Assembly: GCA_044238845.1 (NCBI GenBank)
Contig: JBIICN010000069.1
Location: 1 to 14,695 of the forward strand
DNA length: 14,695 nucleotides
Source: UBA4416 sp044238845
GTDB taxonomy: Bacteria > Bacteroidota > Bacteroidia > B-17B0 > Aurantibacillaceae
Reading direction: 5' to 3'
Made by a program: the position numbers and the translations under genes. The first letter of the stretch is position 1. Each line of letters starts with the position of its first letter. Below are positions 7,692 through 14,695 of this stretch, piece after piece. A model generated the notes under the pieces. It was not told where the DNA came from, ran no database searches, and saw nothing but the letters and a program-made list of their open reading frames with translations.

Positions 7692-8360
7692 ATGAATAAA
7701 CTAAATCGTTTTGTTATTATATTTTGTTTAACAAGTTCATTATCAACCTATGCGCAGAATGTCAATGAGGGTTTAAAATTAGATTCTCAAAATAATATTG
7801 GCTCCAATTTTTTGCCTCCCATTTTGTTAAGTTTTGATGCTATTTTTGATAATACAAAAGTTGAGCTGTCATGGTCTTCGGATACCGAGAGTAATAATAA
7901 TTTTTATACTATCGAAAAATCAAGAGATGCGATGAATTTTGAACCTTTAACAATGATTAAAGCTTTTGGAAACAATAGTAACATCATTAATTATTTTGAT
8001 GTAGATTTTACTCCATACGAAGGCATTTCTTATTACCGTTTAACTCAAATTGATCCAGCTGGAACTATTTTATCTTCCCGCTTAGTTTCTATTAATAATA
8101 AAGCGGCAACCGATAATTTTGTGATTAATCAAAGTGCAGTTTATGACACTCCAGCTAATTTGATGGGATCAGAAAACCAGGAGGTGATAGTAGTATTAAG
8201 AGATGAAAAAGGAATAGAAAGTTTTTCGAAGGTTATTGTTGATCAACAAAATAATATTACGGTCTCTTCCGACAATGATAATAAGTTACTTAATGGAACT
8301 TATACAGTAATAGCGTCTTCTAATAATAGGCTATTTAGCCAAAAAGTAACCGTAAAATAA
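7692..8360 (+). CDS. Secreted protein with FN3-like domain and T9SS type A-like C-terminal tail
   Basis: 222 residues. An N-terminal signal peptide (hydrophobic segment at about 7-17, likely cleaved near STYA-Q at 21-22) exports it through Sec. Residues of about 44-135 form a beta-sandwich of the fibronectin III-like type common in Bacteroidota secreted proteins: VELSWSSDTESNNNFYTIEKS, split as VELSWSSDTESNN and FYTIEKS, and later ISYYRLTQID. Residues of about 160-222 resemble the T9SS type A sorting domain, with LRDEKGIE, a LLNGTYTVIAS turn and the ending KVTVK. Such tails direct passage across the outer membrane. No enzyme domain lies between, so this may be a small adhesive or structural surface protein, or a cut-down relative of larger ones. 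Convergent with batE, five bases apart. Confidence 0.72.
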   Translation: MNKLNRFVIIFCLTSSLSTYAQNVNEGLKLDSQNNIGSNFLPPILLSFDAIFDNTKVELSWSSDTESNNNFYTIEKSRDAMNFEPLTMIKAFGNNSNIINYFDVDFTPYEGISYYRLTQIDPAGTILSSRLVSINNKAATDNFVINQSAVYDTPANLMGSENQEVIVVLRDEKGIESFSKVIVDQQNNITVSSDNDNKLLNGTYTVIASSNNRLFSQKVTVK

Positions 8361-8365
8361 AAAGT

Positions 8366-9121
8366 TTAAAACAAGCCTACATCCGTAGTTTTTATCCAAC
8401 CTTCGTTACCATTTTCTAATTTTATATTAGTCCATTCGTCGTTTGTTTCTAGAACGCTTACTCTTGTGCCTTCGTGTAAACTAAATTTTGATTTGGAATT
8501 TTGCTGAGGCTCTTCGCGAATTCTGGCTTCACGATTAGTTATAATAGCAAAATTCACCTCTTGTTGATCGTTTAATGCAGTATAACCTAAAAGCATCGAA
8601 CTTATAAATACTATAAATGAAATACCGCTTAAAAAAAAGCCTAATCTTTTTAAGATTAATTTATTAGATATAAAAAACATAAATGCAAACAACAAACTAC
8701 CTACTAAACTAAAAATACTAAACCAAGCCCAACCATTAGTTGATAAAGAAGTCACTATACCAGATTTGATTGCGCCAATAAAAAAGTTTTCTTTACTTTC
8801 AATTTTATCAATTGTTTTTTCATTTGCAATTTTCAAATTAGTTTTTACGTCATTATTATTGGGTTGTAATTTATTTGCTAACTCATAGTTATAAATTGCT
8901 TTTCCTAATTCATTGTTTTTAAAATACGCGTTACCTAAATTGTAATGTAATTTATAAGATGTGGAACCTTCTTTTAAAATGGATTCATAAAAAGAAATAG
9001 CTTGTTTGTAATTTTTTTCTGCATAAGCTTTTTCTGCTTTTAGTTGTATATCATTATTAGAGAATGAAGATATACTAGATAACTGTAACACAAAAAACAA
9101 TATGTATGTATTAAATTTCAT
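8366..9121 (-). CDS. batE: BatE: TPR and SH3-like membrane protein of the Bat aerotolerance operon
   Basis: 251 residues. Signal-like hydrophobic start (about 5-20); two to three TPR helices pairs at about 23-98 (AEKAYAEKNYKQAISFYES, then YNLGNAYFKNNELGKAIYNYE); two membrane helices at about 130-150 and 158-180; and a bacterial SH3-like domain at about 190-250 (EARIREEPQQNSK, LHEGTRVSVL, EGWIKT). TPRs bind partner proteins and SH3-like domains often bind peptides or cell wall, so BatE is likely an envelope scaffold. This domain order is the classical BatE. It is the last gene of the operon: its ATG overlaps the batD stop by one base (TAATG), which suggests coupled translation. Bat genes were linked to oxygen tolerance in Bacteroides; the molecular activity is not known. 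Confidence 0.9.
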   Translation of the reverse strand: MKFNTYILFFVLQLSSISSFSNNDIQLKAEKAYAEKNYKQAISFYESILKEGSTSYKLHYNLGNAYFKNNELGKAIYNYELANKLQPNNNDVKTNLKIANEKTIDKIESKENFFIGAIKSGIVTSLSTNGWAWFSIFSLVGSLLFAFMFFISNKLILKRLGFFLSGISFIVFISSMLLGYTALNDQQEVNFAIITNREARIREEPQQNSKSKFSLHEGTRVSVLETNDEWTNIKLENGNEGWIKTTDVGLF

Positions 9122-10944
9122 TATTTCTTTATTTGTTCTTCAATTTGAGAAATTAATTCAATTGTATCTTGATATACTTGTTTTAAATCTCCTGTGACTG
9201 AACTAGGAGCATATTTAGCATATTCACATGTATTTAATGTTTCGATAAGATGATTAGCGGTTTCTTCTTTTACGTTTTTATAAAGTAGCATTTCTTTTAT
9301 TTTATCTTTAGATAAATCTGCAATAGGTAATGCAAATTTATCACCAATATATTTATTTAATGCATTTAATACTTCAGTAAAAAATGCGTCTTTACTATTG
9401 GTTTGCATATGTTTTTCGGCAACAGTGAGTTGTTTTTTAGCCAATTTAGCTGCTTTACGCTCTTTTACTGCTGTAATATCACTGTTAGCTTTAATATGTT
9501 GTCTCACAAAAAATAACCCGCCAAAAAATAATAGAGTAGGGAATATTAGTAAGAGATAATGCATGGTAGATGAGAAAAATTCAGCATCCTTTTTTTGTAA
9601 ACCTAAATCTCCAGTTTTAATGTATCTAATGTCATTTTCACTTTCTTTTATTCCTTTTTTATTGGGAGAAACAATTTGTGCACTGCTAGCATCGCCTTCT
9701 AAAACTGTTAATTTTAAATCAGGTGAGGGTATAGATACGTATTGTTTTTTATCTGGGTTAAAATAATTAAAGTTTAAGTTGTTTATGGTAAATTCACCTT
9801 TTTCTCTGGGGATGATTAAATAGTTGTAGATTATACTTCCAGATACACCACCAACTGTTTTTACATTTTCATTAATTTTTGGGTCGTATGATTCAAAACT
9901 CTCAGGAAGGTTTAATTTCAAAGGTTCTATTAATTTTATATTTCCTTTTCCGTTAACTGTAATTTTTAAATTAATAGCTTCATTAGCTTTTATTTGATTT
10001 TTATCTAATTCAACTTTATAACCAAAATCTCCTACAGCTCCCGAAAATTCAATTGGTTTGTGTTCCGATGGGAGTTCCTGTACATCTACTTTTAGTGATT
10101 TACTTTTTACAATCATTCCAACATCTTCATATCCAGCAGTTCCAAAAAATTGTTCAAAAATATTACGTGGTTGTCTTTTTGCTTGTCGTCTAACAACACA
10201 TTCTACTTCTATAGGGTCAATTTTTATTTCACCTGTTCTTTGTGCAAACAAATAAGTATTATAGATTTCAAGTACATAATAATTAATACCGTTTAATACT
10301 TCTGTTTTCATTGTAAAATTTCCTTTGTTTAAATCAACTTGGTTCCAAAATCCTTCGAATGATTTTGTAAGTTGTTTTGGGCCGAAATCAATAATTTGGT
10401 ATCTTGAATAAATCTTATGTGATAAATGTAATTGTTCGCCTTTATAACATTTCGATTTATTTAAAAAGGATCTTACAAATAAATCGTCGTTACTTATTTC
10501 GCTAGCATATTGGTTTTTTTCTTGCTTTTGCTGTGCTTGAGTTCCCTGTGAACCTTGATTTTGCTGCTGTTGAGTAGCAGCCTTAGTTACCTCTATGACA
10601 ATAGGTTTGGTCTCTAACTTTTGGTTACTCGACATAACTGTAGCTGAACCAATTGTAAATTTCCCTTCCTTTTTTGCGGCAATAAATATAGATAAAGTAA
10701 TGGATTGAGAGATGTTACCATTTACCATACTCATACTTTGGCTTTGATTTGGGCCAGAGTATATATTAAAATCATTTAAATTAGGATATACTAAATTATT
10801 TCCACTACCATTTAAGGTAAAGGCTATTTGAAATACTTCGCCAACTGTAACTTTGGTTTTGCTTACTTGAGCAATAAATGTAGGGGTTTGTGCAATCGCT
10901 AAACTACTAATGAATAAAAGGAATATGTATAATTTATTTTTCAA
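9121..10944 (-). CDS. batD: BatD: large periplasmic protein with membrane anchor and cytoplasmic helical tail
   Basis: 607 residues. Signal peptide (about 1-18, ending SSLAIAQ); a beta-rich periplasmic region at about 20-455 made of immunoglobulin-like units (for example SKTKVTVGEVFQIAFTL and later DKNQIKANEAINLKITVNG); one membrane helix at about 462-482; then a charged cytoplasmic helical domain (about 483-607). A Gln-rich linker (about 122-146) separates the first unit from the rest. This is the normal build of BatD/oxygen-tolerance family proteins. The cytoplasmic domain (LNALNKYIGDKFALPIADL, then CEYAKYAP) resembles that of the partial protein at 13765-14695. It probably couples the periplasmic part to the VWA proteins BatA/BatB and to a MoxR ATPase; that role is inference. 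It starts 32 bases after batC and overlaps batE by one base. Confidence 0.92.
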   Translation of the reverse strand: MKNKLYIFLLFISSLAIAQTPTFIAQVSKTKVTVGEVFQIAFTLNGSGNNLVYPNLNDFNIYSGPNQSQSMSMVNGNISQSITLSIFIAAKKEGKFTIGSATVMSSNQKLETKPIVIEVTKAATQQQQNQGSQGTQAQQKQEKNQYASEISNDDLFVRSFLNKSKCYKGEQLHLSHKIYSRYQIIDFGPKQLTKSFEGFWNQVDLNKGNFTMKTEVLNGINYYVLEIYNTYLFAQRTGEIKIDPIEVECVVRRQAKRQPRNIFEQFFGTAGYEDVGMIVKSKSLKVDVQELPSEHKPIEFSGAVGDFGYKVELDKNQIKANEAINLKITVNGKGNIKLIEPLKLNLPESFESYDPKINENVKTVGGVSGSIIYNYLIIPREKGEFTINNLNFNYFNPDKKQYVSIPSPDLKLTVLEGDASSAQIVSPNKKGIKESENDIRYIKTGDLGLQKKDAEFFSSTMHYLLLIFPTLLFFGGLFFVRQHIKANSDITAVKERKAAKLAKKQLTVAEKHMQTNSKDAFFTEVLNALNKYIGDKFALPIADLSKDKIKEMLLYKNVKEETANHLIETLNTCEYAKYAPSSVTGDLKQVYQDTIELISQIEEQIKK

Positions 10945-10976
10945 TGTTTTATTTCACTTAAACTCATCATTTTTTT

Positions 10977-11726
10977 CTACCAGTCTTTCTCTACTTTTAC
11001 TTTATTAGCAGGATCTCCTTTTTTCTTTCTAAGACCCTGCATTTTTTTCTCATTATTTTTTAACGCATTAAGCATTTTTTCAGCTTGTTCTTTGCTCATT
11101 TGAGGCTGCTGTTCTTCTTGCTTTTCTTTTTCTTGATCTTTTTTGTTTTCTTTTTTTTCCTGATTTTCGTCTTTTTTATCTTGATCTTTTTTATCGTCTT
11201 TCTTTTGATTTTTTTGTTGCTCAGCTAATTTCTTTTGAGCATAAGCTAAATTATAACGACTATCCTCATCTTTTGGATTTAATTTTAAAGCTTTTTTGTA
11301 CCCGGAAATAGCATCTTCGTAATATTTCTCCATCAATTTGGCATTTCCGTAGTTATGAAAAGCTCTTTGCATTGTATCAACATTGGTAGTTGATTTAGCT
11401 GCAACGTCAAATTGTTCGGCAGCTTGCTCGTATAATATATTAGCAGCAGAATCCGCCGTCATTCTTTTATCAAATGGAGGCATTTTGCCTGTTCTTACTA
11501 ATTCTGCTACTTTGTAGTAAGCATCACCTAAATTGAAATTTGCTTTATAATAATTTTGTTTTTCTTTTAATGATTTTTTGTACAGGTTGGCTGCTTCCAT
11601 TGGTTTTCCTCCATGGTATGAATCATTCCCTTCTCGTAATGCCATCTTTTCTTTTTGAGCATTAGCTGCAAAAAATGAAAATGTAACAATGATCGTTATA
11701 TAAATATGGTTATTATGCTTTTGCAT
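10977..11726 (-). CDS. batC: BatC: TPR protein with a highly charged linker
   Basis: 249 residues. Signal peptide (about 8-23, ending AANAQ) sends it to the periplasm. TPR-like repeats span about 27-165, for example KANFNLGDAYYKVAEL and RAFHNYGNAKLMEKYYEDA, then KKALKLNPKDEDSRYNLAYA. Residues of about 165-209 are almost only Lys, Glu, Asp and Gln (bases 11100-11234), a flexible charged linker. A conserved-looking end follows: MLNALKNNEKKMQGLRKK and finally KVEKDW, an ending seen in other Bacteroidota BatC proteins. TPRs point to partner binding within the Bat complex. The ATG at 11726 lies inside batB, overlapping its end by 14 bases, so translation is likely coupled. Confidence 0.9.
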   Translation of the reverse strand: MQKHNNHIYITIIVTFSFFAANAQKEKMALREGNDSYHGGKPMEAANLYKKSLKEKQNYYKANFNLGDAYYKVAELVRTGKMPPFDKRMTADSAANILYEQAAEQFDVAAKSTTNVDTMQRAFHNYGNAKLMEKYYEDAISGYKKALKLNPKDEDSRYNLAYAQKKLAEQQKNQKKDDKKDQDKKDENQEKKENKKDQEKEKQEEQQPQMSKEQAEKMLNALKNNEKKMQGLRKKKGDPANKVKVEKDW

Positions 11727-12762
11727 TATTAAATAAATTCAATTTTTTCCAAAGTTTACTTACTCTTTCTGATACTAATGATTCAATAATTAAAAACAAT
11801 AGTGCTGCTCCTAAAAACCACTGAAATTGATCTTCGTAATCTGTATACATTTTACTTTCTAATTGTTTTTTATCGAGTTCAGCAATTTTATTTAAAATAG
11901 CATCTAAACCTATATCTGAACTTGTTGCTTGAACATAAACGCCGTTTGAAGCAGCCGAAATATCTTGCAATATTTTTGAATCTAATTTTGTAATAACGGT
12001 ATTTCCTGCATTGTCTTTTTTGTAACCGCTGACTATTCCATCAATAATATTTGGAATAGGAACACCAGTTTCTGAACCAACTCCAATAGTATGAATAACA
12101 ATATTCTTCTTTGCAGCTTCTTCTGCAGCATCTACAGCACTTTCTTTTGCTTCTTCGTTGTTTTCTCCATCAGTGATAACAATTATAGCTTTGTTTTTTC
12201 CTTCATCTTTGCCAAAACTCTCTACTGATAAATTAATGGCATCAGCAATATTTGTACCTTGTACAGGAACTATTTTATTTGTGATACCTTCTAAAAATAA
12301 TTTGGCAGAACTGTAGTCTGTTGTAATTGGTAACTGAACATATGCTTCACCTGCAAAAACAATTATTCCTAAACGGTCGCCTTGCAATTTATCAATCATA
12401 TTTTCAAGAGCAATTTTAGCACGTTCTAAACGATTAGGAGATAAATCTTGCGCCATCATACTGTTAGAAACGTCTAAACATACCATGATGTCTGCGCCTT
12501 CGCGTTTTACATCCTGCATTTTGGAGCCAGTTTGTAAATTGCAAATTCCTAAAATTAAAAATGAGAAGGCAATTAAGAATAAAATAAATTTAGTATTCTT
12601 TTTTGCTTTTGAAACTTCAGGTAAAAGTTGATTTATTAATTGAATATTTCCTAATTTTTTTAAATTCTTTTTTGCTCTATAAATATACCAAATGTAAATG
12701 GCTATGCAAACTGGAATTATTGCAAAGGCATAAAAAAATAGTTGGTTTTCGAACTTAAACAT
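11713..12762 (-). CDS. batB: BatB: membrane-anchored von Willebrand factor A protein
   Basis: 349 residues. Two membrane helices near the N-terminus (about 8-28 and 58-75), a VWA domain at about 90-290 and a C-terminal helix at about 314-330. The metal-ion-dependent adhesion site is complete: D97, S99 and S101 in CLDVSNSM, T170 in QGTNIADA, and D198 in VITDGENN. Such domains bind ligands through a divalent metal and are typical targets of MoxR AAA+ ATPases. It resembles BatA next door (same DxSxS, PNRLE, ITTD/LTTD and SDG/TDG motifs), so the two look like an old tandem duplication. Its ATG overlaps the batA stop by one base, and its end overlaps batC by 14 bases. Confidence 0.93.
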   Translation of the reverse strand: MFKFENQLFFYAFAIIPVCIAIYIWYIYRAKKNLKKLGNIQLINQLLPEVSKAKKNTKFILFLIAFSFLILGICNLQTGSKMQDVKREGADIMVCLDVSNSMMAQDLSPNRLERAKIALENMIDKLQGDRLGIIVFAGEAYVQLPITTDYSSAKLFLEGITNKIVPVQGTNIADAINLSVESFGKDEGKNKAIIVITDGENNEEAKESAVDAAEEAAKKNIVIHTIGVGSETGVPIPNIIDGIVSGYKKDNAGNTVITKLDSKILQDISAASNGVYVQATSSDIGLDAILNKIAELDKKQLESKMYTDYEDQFQWFLGAALLFLIIESLVSERVSKLWKKLNLFNNAKA

Positions 12763-13778
12763 TATGGTATGGCTTTAAAAACAAATCGTTTTAATAAAAA
12801 CTCTAACAATAAACAAATAGCCGCAGCTAATGCTAAAGGTAAAAAGTGTTCTGCTTTATTAGTAAAGCTTTTCTCGCTGATAATAGTTTTTTCTAATTGA
12901 TCAATTTCTTTGTATGTTTTTTCTAAGCTTTCTCTGTCTGTTGCTCTAAAATATTTTCCGCCAGTCATTTTACTAATTTGTGTCATAGTAGCATCATCAA
13001 TATCTACATCTACATAATCATATTCTAATTCTCCGTTTGGATACATAGCCACTGGTTGTAAGGCTTTACCTTTTGTTCCAACACCAATACAATAAACTCT
13101 CACTCCAAAGGTTTTTGCAATTTCGGCAGCAGTTAAAGGGGCAATTTCGCCCGTATTATTTACACCATCCGAAATTAAAATCACCACTTTACTTTTTGCT
13201 TTACTATCTTTTACACGAGCTACTCCGTCTGCTAAACCTAAACCAATGGCTGTACCTTGATCAAGCATCCCTGCTTTAATATCACCAAACATATTTTTGA
13301 TGATTTTATGGTCAGTGGTTAAGGGGCATTGAGTAAATGCTTCTCCACTGAAAATTACTAATCCAATTTTATCGTTTGGACGAGCATCAATAAAATCACT
13401 TAATACTTCTTTGGCTACTTCTAATCGATTTGGTTTAAAGTCTTTAGCCAACATGGATAGCGATAAATCTAAACTCACCACAATATCAATTCCTTCTGTT
13501 TTAGTGTCTTTCCAGCTGCTACGAGATTGAGGTCGAGCAATGGCTAAGATTAGAAAAGAAATACATAGTAATCTCAAAACAAATAACACATGTCTGAATT
13601 TTGCTTTTAAGGAAGATTTAATACCAGTAAATAAATTAAATGAAGAGTAATTGACTTCACCTTCGTAGGTTTTTAGTTTATAGATATACCAAGCAATCAT
13701 CACTGGTAGTATGATGAACAACCAGAACCAGTGCTTTTCGGCAAATTGTATGTCTTTAAAGTAACTAAGAATCTGCAT
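12762..13778 (-). CDS. batA: BatA: membrane-anchored von Willebrand factor A protein
   Basis: 338 residues. Helices at about 16-33 and 62-80, the second followed by the typical ARPQ motif; VWA domain at about 95-295; C-terminal helix at about 313-333. The MIDAS residues are all present: D104, S106 and S108 in SLDLSLSM, T176 in QGTAIGLG, and D204 in LISDGVNN. This is the normal BatA layout, so the metal-dependent ligand site should work. The most likely role is as a membrane-bound subunit of an envelope complex with BatB and the TPR proteins, acting with MoxR; this follows from family knowledge, not from the sequence alone. The ATG at 13778 overlaps the end of the upstream gene by 14 bases, and the stop overlaps batB by one base. 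Confidence 0.94.
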   Translation of the reverse strand: MQILSYFKDIQFAEKHWFWLFIILPVMIAWYIYKLKTYEGEVNYSSFNLFTGIKSSLKAKFRHVLFVLRLLCISFLILAIARPQSRSSWKDTKTEGIDIVVSLDLSLSMLAKDFKPNRLEVAKEVLSDFIDARPNDKIGLVIFSGEAFTQCPLTTDHKIIKNMFGDIKAGMLDQGTAIGLGLADGVARVKDSKAKSKVVILISDGVNNTGEIAPLTAAEIAKTFGVRVYCIGVGTKGKALQPVAMYPNGELEYDYVDVDIDDATMTQISKMTGGKYFRATDRESLEKTYKEIDQLEKTIISEKSFTNKAEHFLPLALAAAICLLLEFLLKRFVFKAIP

Positions 13779-14695
13779 TTGCTGTATTGGTTGGTGTAAT
13801 GGATTCTTCTCTTAATGTGCCACGAACAAAATCAAAGGCGTTGTTTAATGTTAATGTGTGTTCCGCTTCAATAGGGATTTGTTTGGCAAATTTTACAAAG
13901 TCTGACAATGTTAATATTTGTGTTAATTTTGATTTGCTTTCAGAATCTATTACTTGTGATTTGAATATTTTAATAATTTCGTCAGACGTTAACTCTAAGG
14001 CGTTGATGCCAAAACGTTCCTCAATGTATAAACGAACGGTATCTGCTATAGATGAATAATACTCTTTTGTTTTATCGTCTTTCCAAATAGCCTCTTGTTT
14101 TATTTTTTCTAACGTTTCTAATGCAGTAATGTGTGCGGGAATTTTTGGTTGTTCAATAATAATTTCCTGAGGTTTTTTCTTGCTCAATTTTATGATAACA
14201 ATTATTAAAATAATAATAGCCGCTAAAATTGCTAAGCCCCAGTATGCATATGGTAAATACCATTTCCAATCAAATGGTTCATCAAAAGGAGGTTTAATGT
14301 CTTTTACTTTAGTTAAAGAAGTATCTGTTGCTATAGTGTTTACTAACAAATGCAATGGTTCAGTAAATAACGGGTTAGCGGTATCTTTATTGATGATAAA
14401 TTTGAACGGAGCAATGTAATAAGCTCCTGAATCAAATGAGGTAATGGTTAATTGAATATGTTGTTGTATAATATTTGGTTTGTTTTTGTTTGGAATAGTA
14501 GTATCTATTTGAGTGACATTAACTACTTCAATCCCTTTTTTAATAGTATCTTCAATTAATGGCCAAAGAATGTCGACATTTTTTTGAGCAGAAGCATCGT
14601 AGTTTACATAGATGTCTAATTTAGTTTGTGCACCAATTCTAATAGTTGAAGAATCCATAACAGCATGAACTTGAATAGGTGATTGCGCATCAACT
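13765..14695 (-). CDS. BatX-like membrane-anchored protein upstream of batA (5' end beyond the window)
   Basis: The frame stays open from the ATG at 14658 to the window edge, adding about 12 residues (reading VDAQSPIQVHAV) before that methionine. The real start, probably with a signal peptide ending near VDAQ, therefore lies outside. Counting from that methionine: a beta-rich periplasmic region at about 1-115, starting with a BatD-like STIRIGAQTKLDIYV; one membrane helix at about 134-157; and a cytoplasmic helical domain at about 174-282 (LYIEERFGINALELTSDEI, then LSDFVKFAKQIP). It occupies the slot between the DUF58 gene and batA in Bat/MoxR operons, where DUF4381-type or BatD-like anchor proteins are found. 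No enzyme motif was seen. Its end overlaps batA by 14 bases. The operon role is fairly sure, the exact family name is not. Confidence 0.75.
   Translation of the reverse strand, partial: VDAQSPIQVHAVMDSSTIRIGAQTKLDIYVNYDASAQKNVDILWPLIEDTIKKGIEVVNVTQIDTTIPNKNKPNIIQQHIQLTITSFDSGAYYIAPFKFIINKDTANPLFTEPLHLLVNTIATDTSLTKVKDIKPPFDEPFDWKWYLPYAYWGLAILAAIIILIIVIIKLSKKKPQEIIIEQPKIPAHITALETLEKIKQEAIWKDDKTKEYYSSIADTVRLYIEERFGINALELTSDEIIKIFKSQVIDSESKSKLTQILTLSDFVKFAKQIPIEAEHTLTLNNAFDFVRGTLREESITPTNTANADS

Noticed and set aside
8329..8340. Hairpin GGCT-ATTT-AGCC near the end of the secreted-protein gene
   Set aside because: Only four base pairs, inside the coding region, and not followed by a T run on either strand.
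9563..10255. Small plus-strand reading frames inside batD
   Set aside because: They are antisense shadows of a well-supported gene, with no recognisable protein pattern.
10507..10581. Gln-rich stretch in batD as a possible repeat element
   Set aside because: It reads as an in-frame flexible linker between beta domains, with mixed codons and no regular DNA repeat unit.
13073..14419. Small plus-strand reading frames inside batA and the BatX-like gene
   Set aside because: They oppose well-supported coding sequence, and their composition is what reverse-complemented codons would give.

Overview
The window looks like chromosomal DNA of a Bacteroidota (Bacteroidetes) bacterium, probably of the Flavobacteriia or a related lineage. 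The reasons are the strongly AT-rich DNA, the absence of Shine-Dalgarno sites (starts are preceded by A-rich stretches), a TAnnTTTG-type -7 promoter element, a small secreted protein with a type IX secretion (T9SS)-like tail, and a complete batA-batE aerotolerance gene set. No tRNA, rRNA, CRISPR array, transposase or phage gene was seen.

Layout. Left part, + strand: the 3' part of an outer-membrane beta-barrel gene (FadL/OmpP1-like, cut by the window edge), then a 754-residue membrane sensor phosphatase (dCache-like sensor, HAMP, SpoIIE/PP2C). Directly after its stop codon lies a broken aquaporin Z gene: it begins only after the first NPA motif and carries a one-base frameshift. Middle part, single genes in alternating directions: a membrane-anchored metallophosphoesterase (-), a biosynthetic thiolase with a complete active site (+), a DUF2238/YjdF-like membrane protein (-), and a small FN3-like T9SS-type secreted protein (+). 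The 267-base gap at 5366-5632 separates the divergent metallophosphoesterase and thiolase genes and holds an inverted repeat and a -7-like promoter box. The 208-base gap at 7484-7691 holds a short tandem repeat and a weak promoter-like box.

Right part, - strand (transcribed right to left from beyond the window): a tightly packed Bat operon in the order batX-like (partial) > batA > batB > batC > batD > batE. BatA and BatB are membrane-anchored von Willebrand A (VWA) proteins with intact MIDAS metal sites. BatC and BatE carry TPR repeats, and BatD is a large periplasmic protein with a membrane anchor. From the family organisation, a MoxR AAA+ ATPase gene and a DUF58 gene are expected just upstream, outside the window. 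Together such genes are thought to form an envelope complex linked to stress or oxygen tolerance; the exact biochemistry is not established.

I did not find a convincing new biological system. The points most worth a second look are the truncated and frameshifted aquaporin fused up against the SpoIIE gene, the shared cytoplasmic helical domain of BatD and the BatX-like protein, the calcium-loop-like motif in the beta-barrel protein, and the inverted repeat ahead of the metallophosphoesterase gene.
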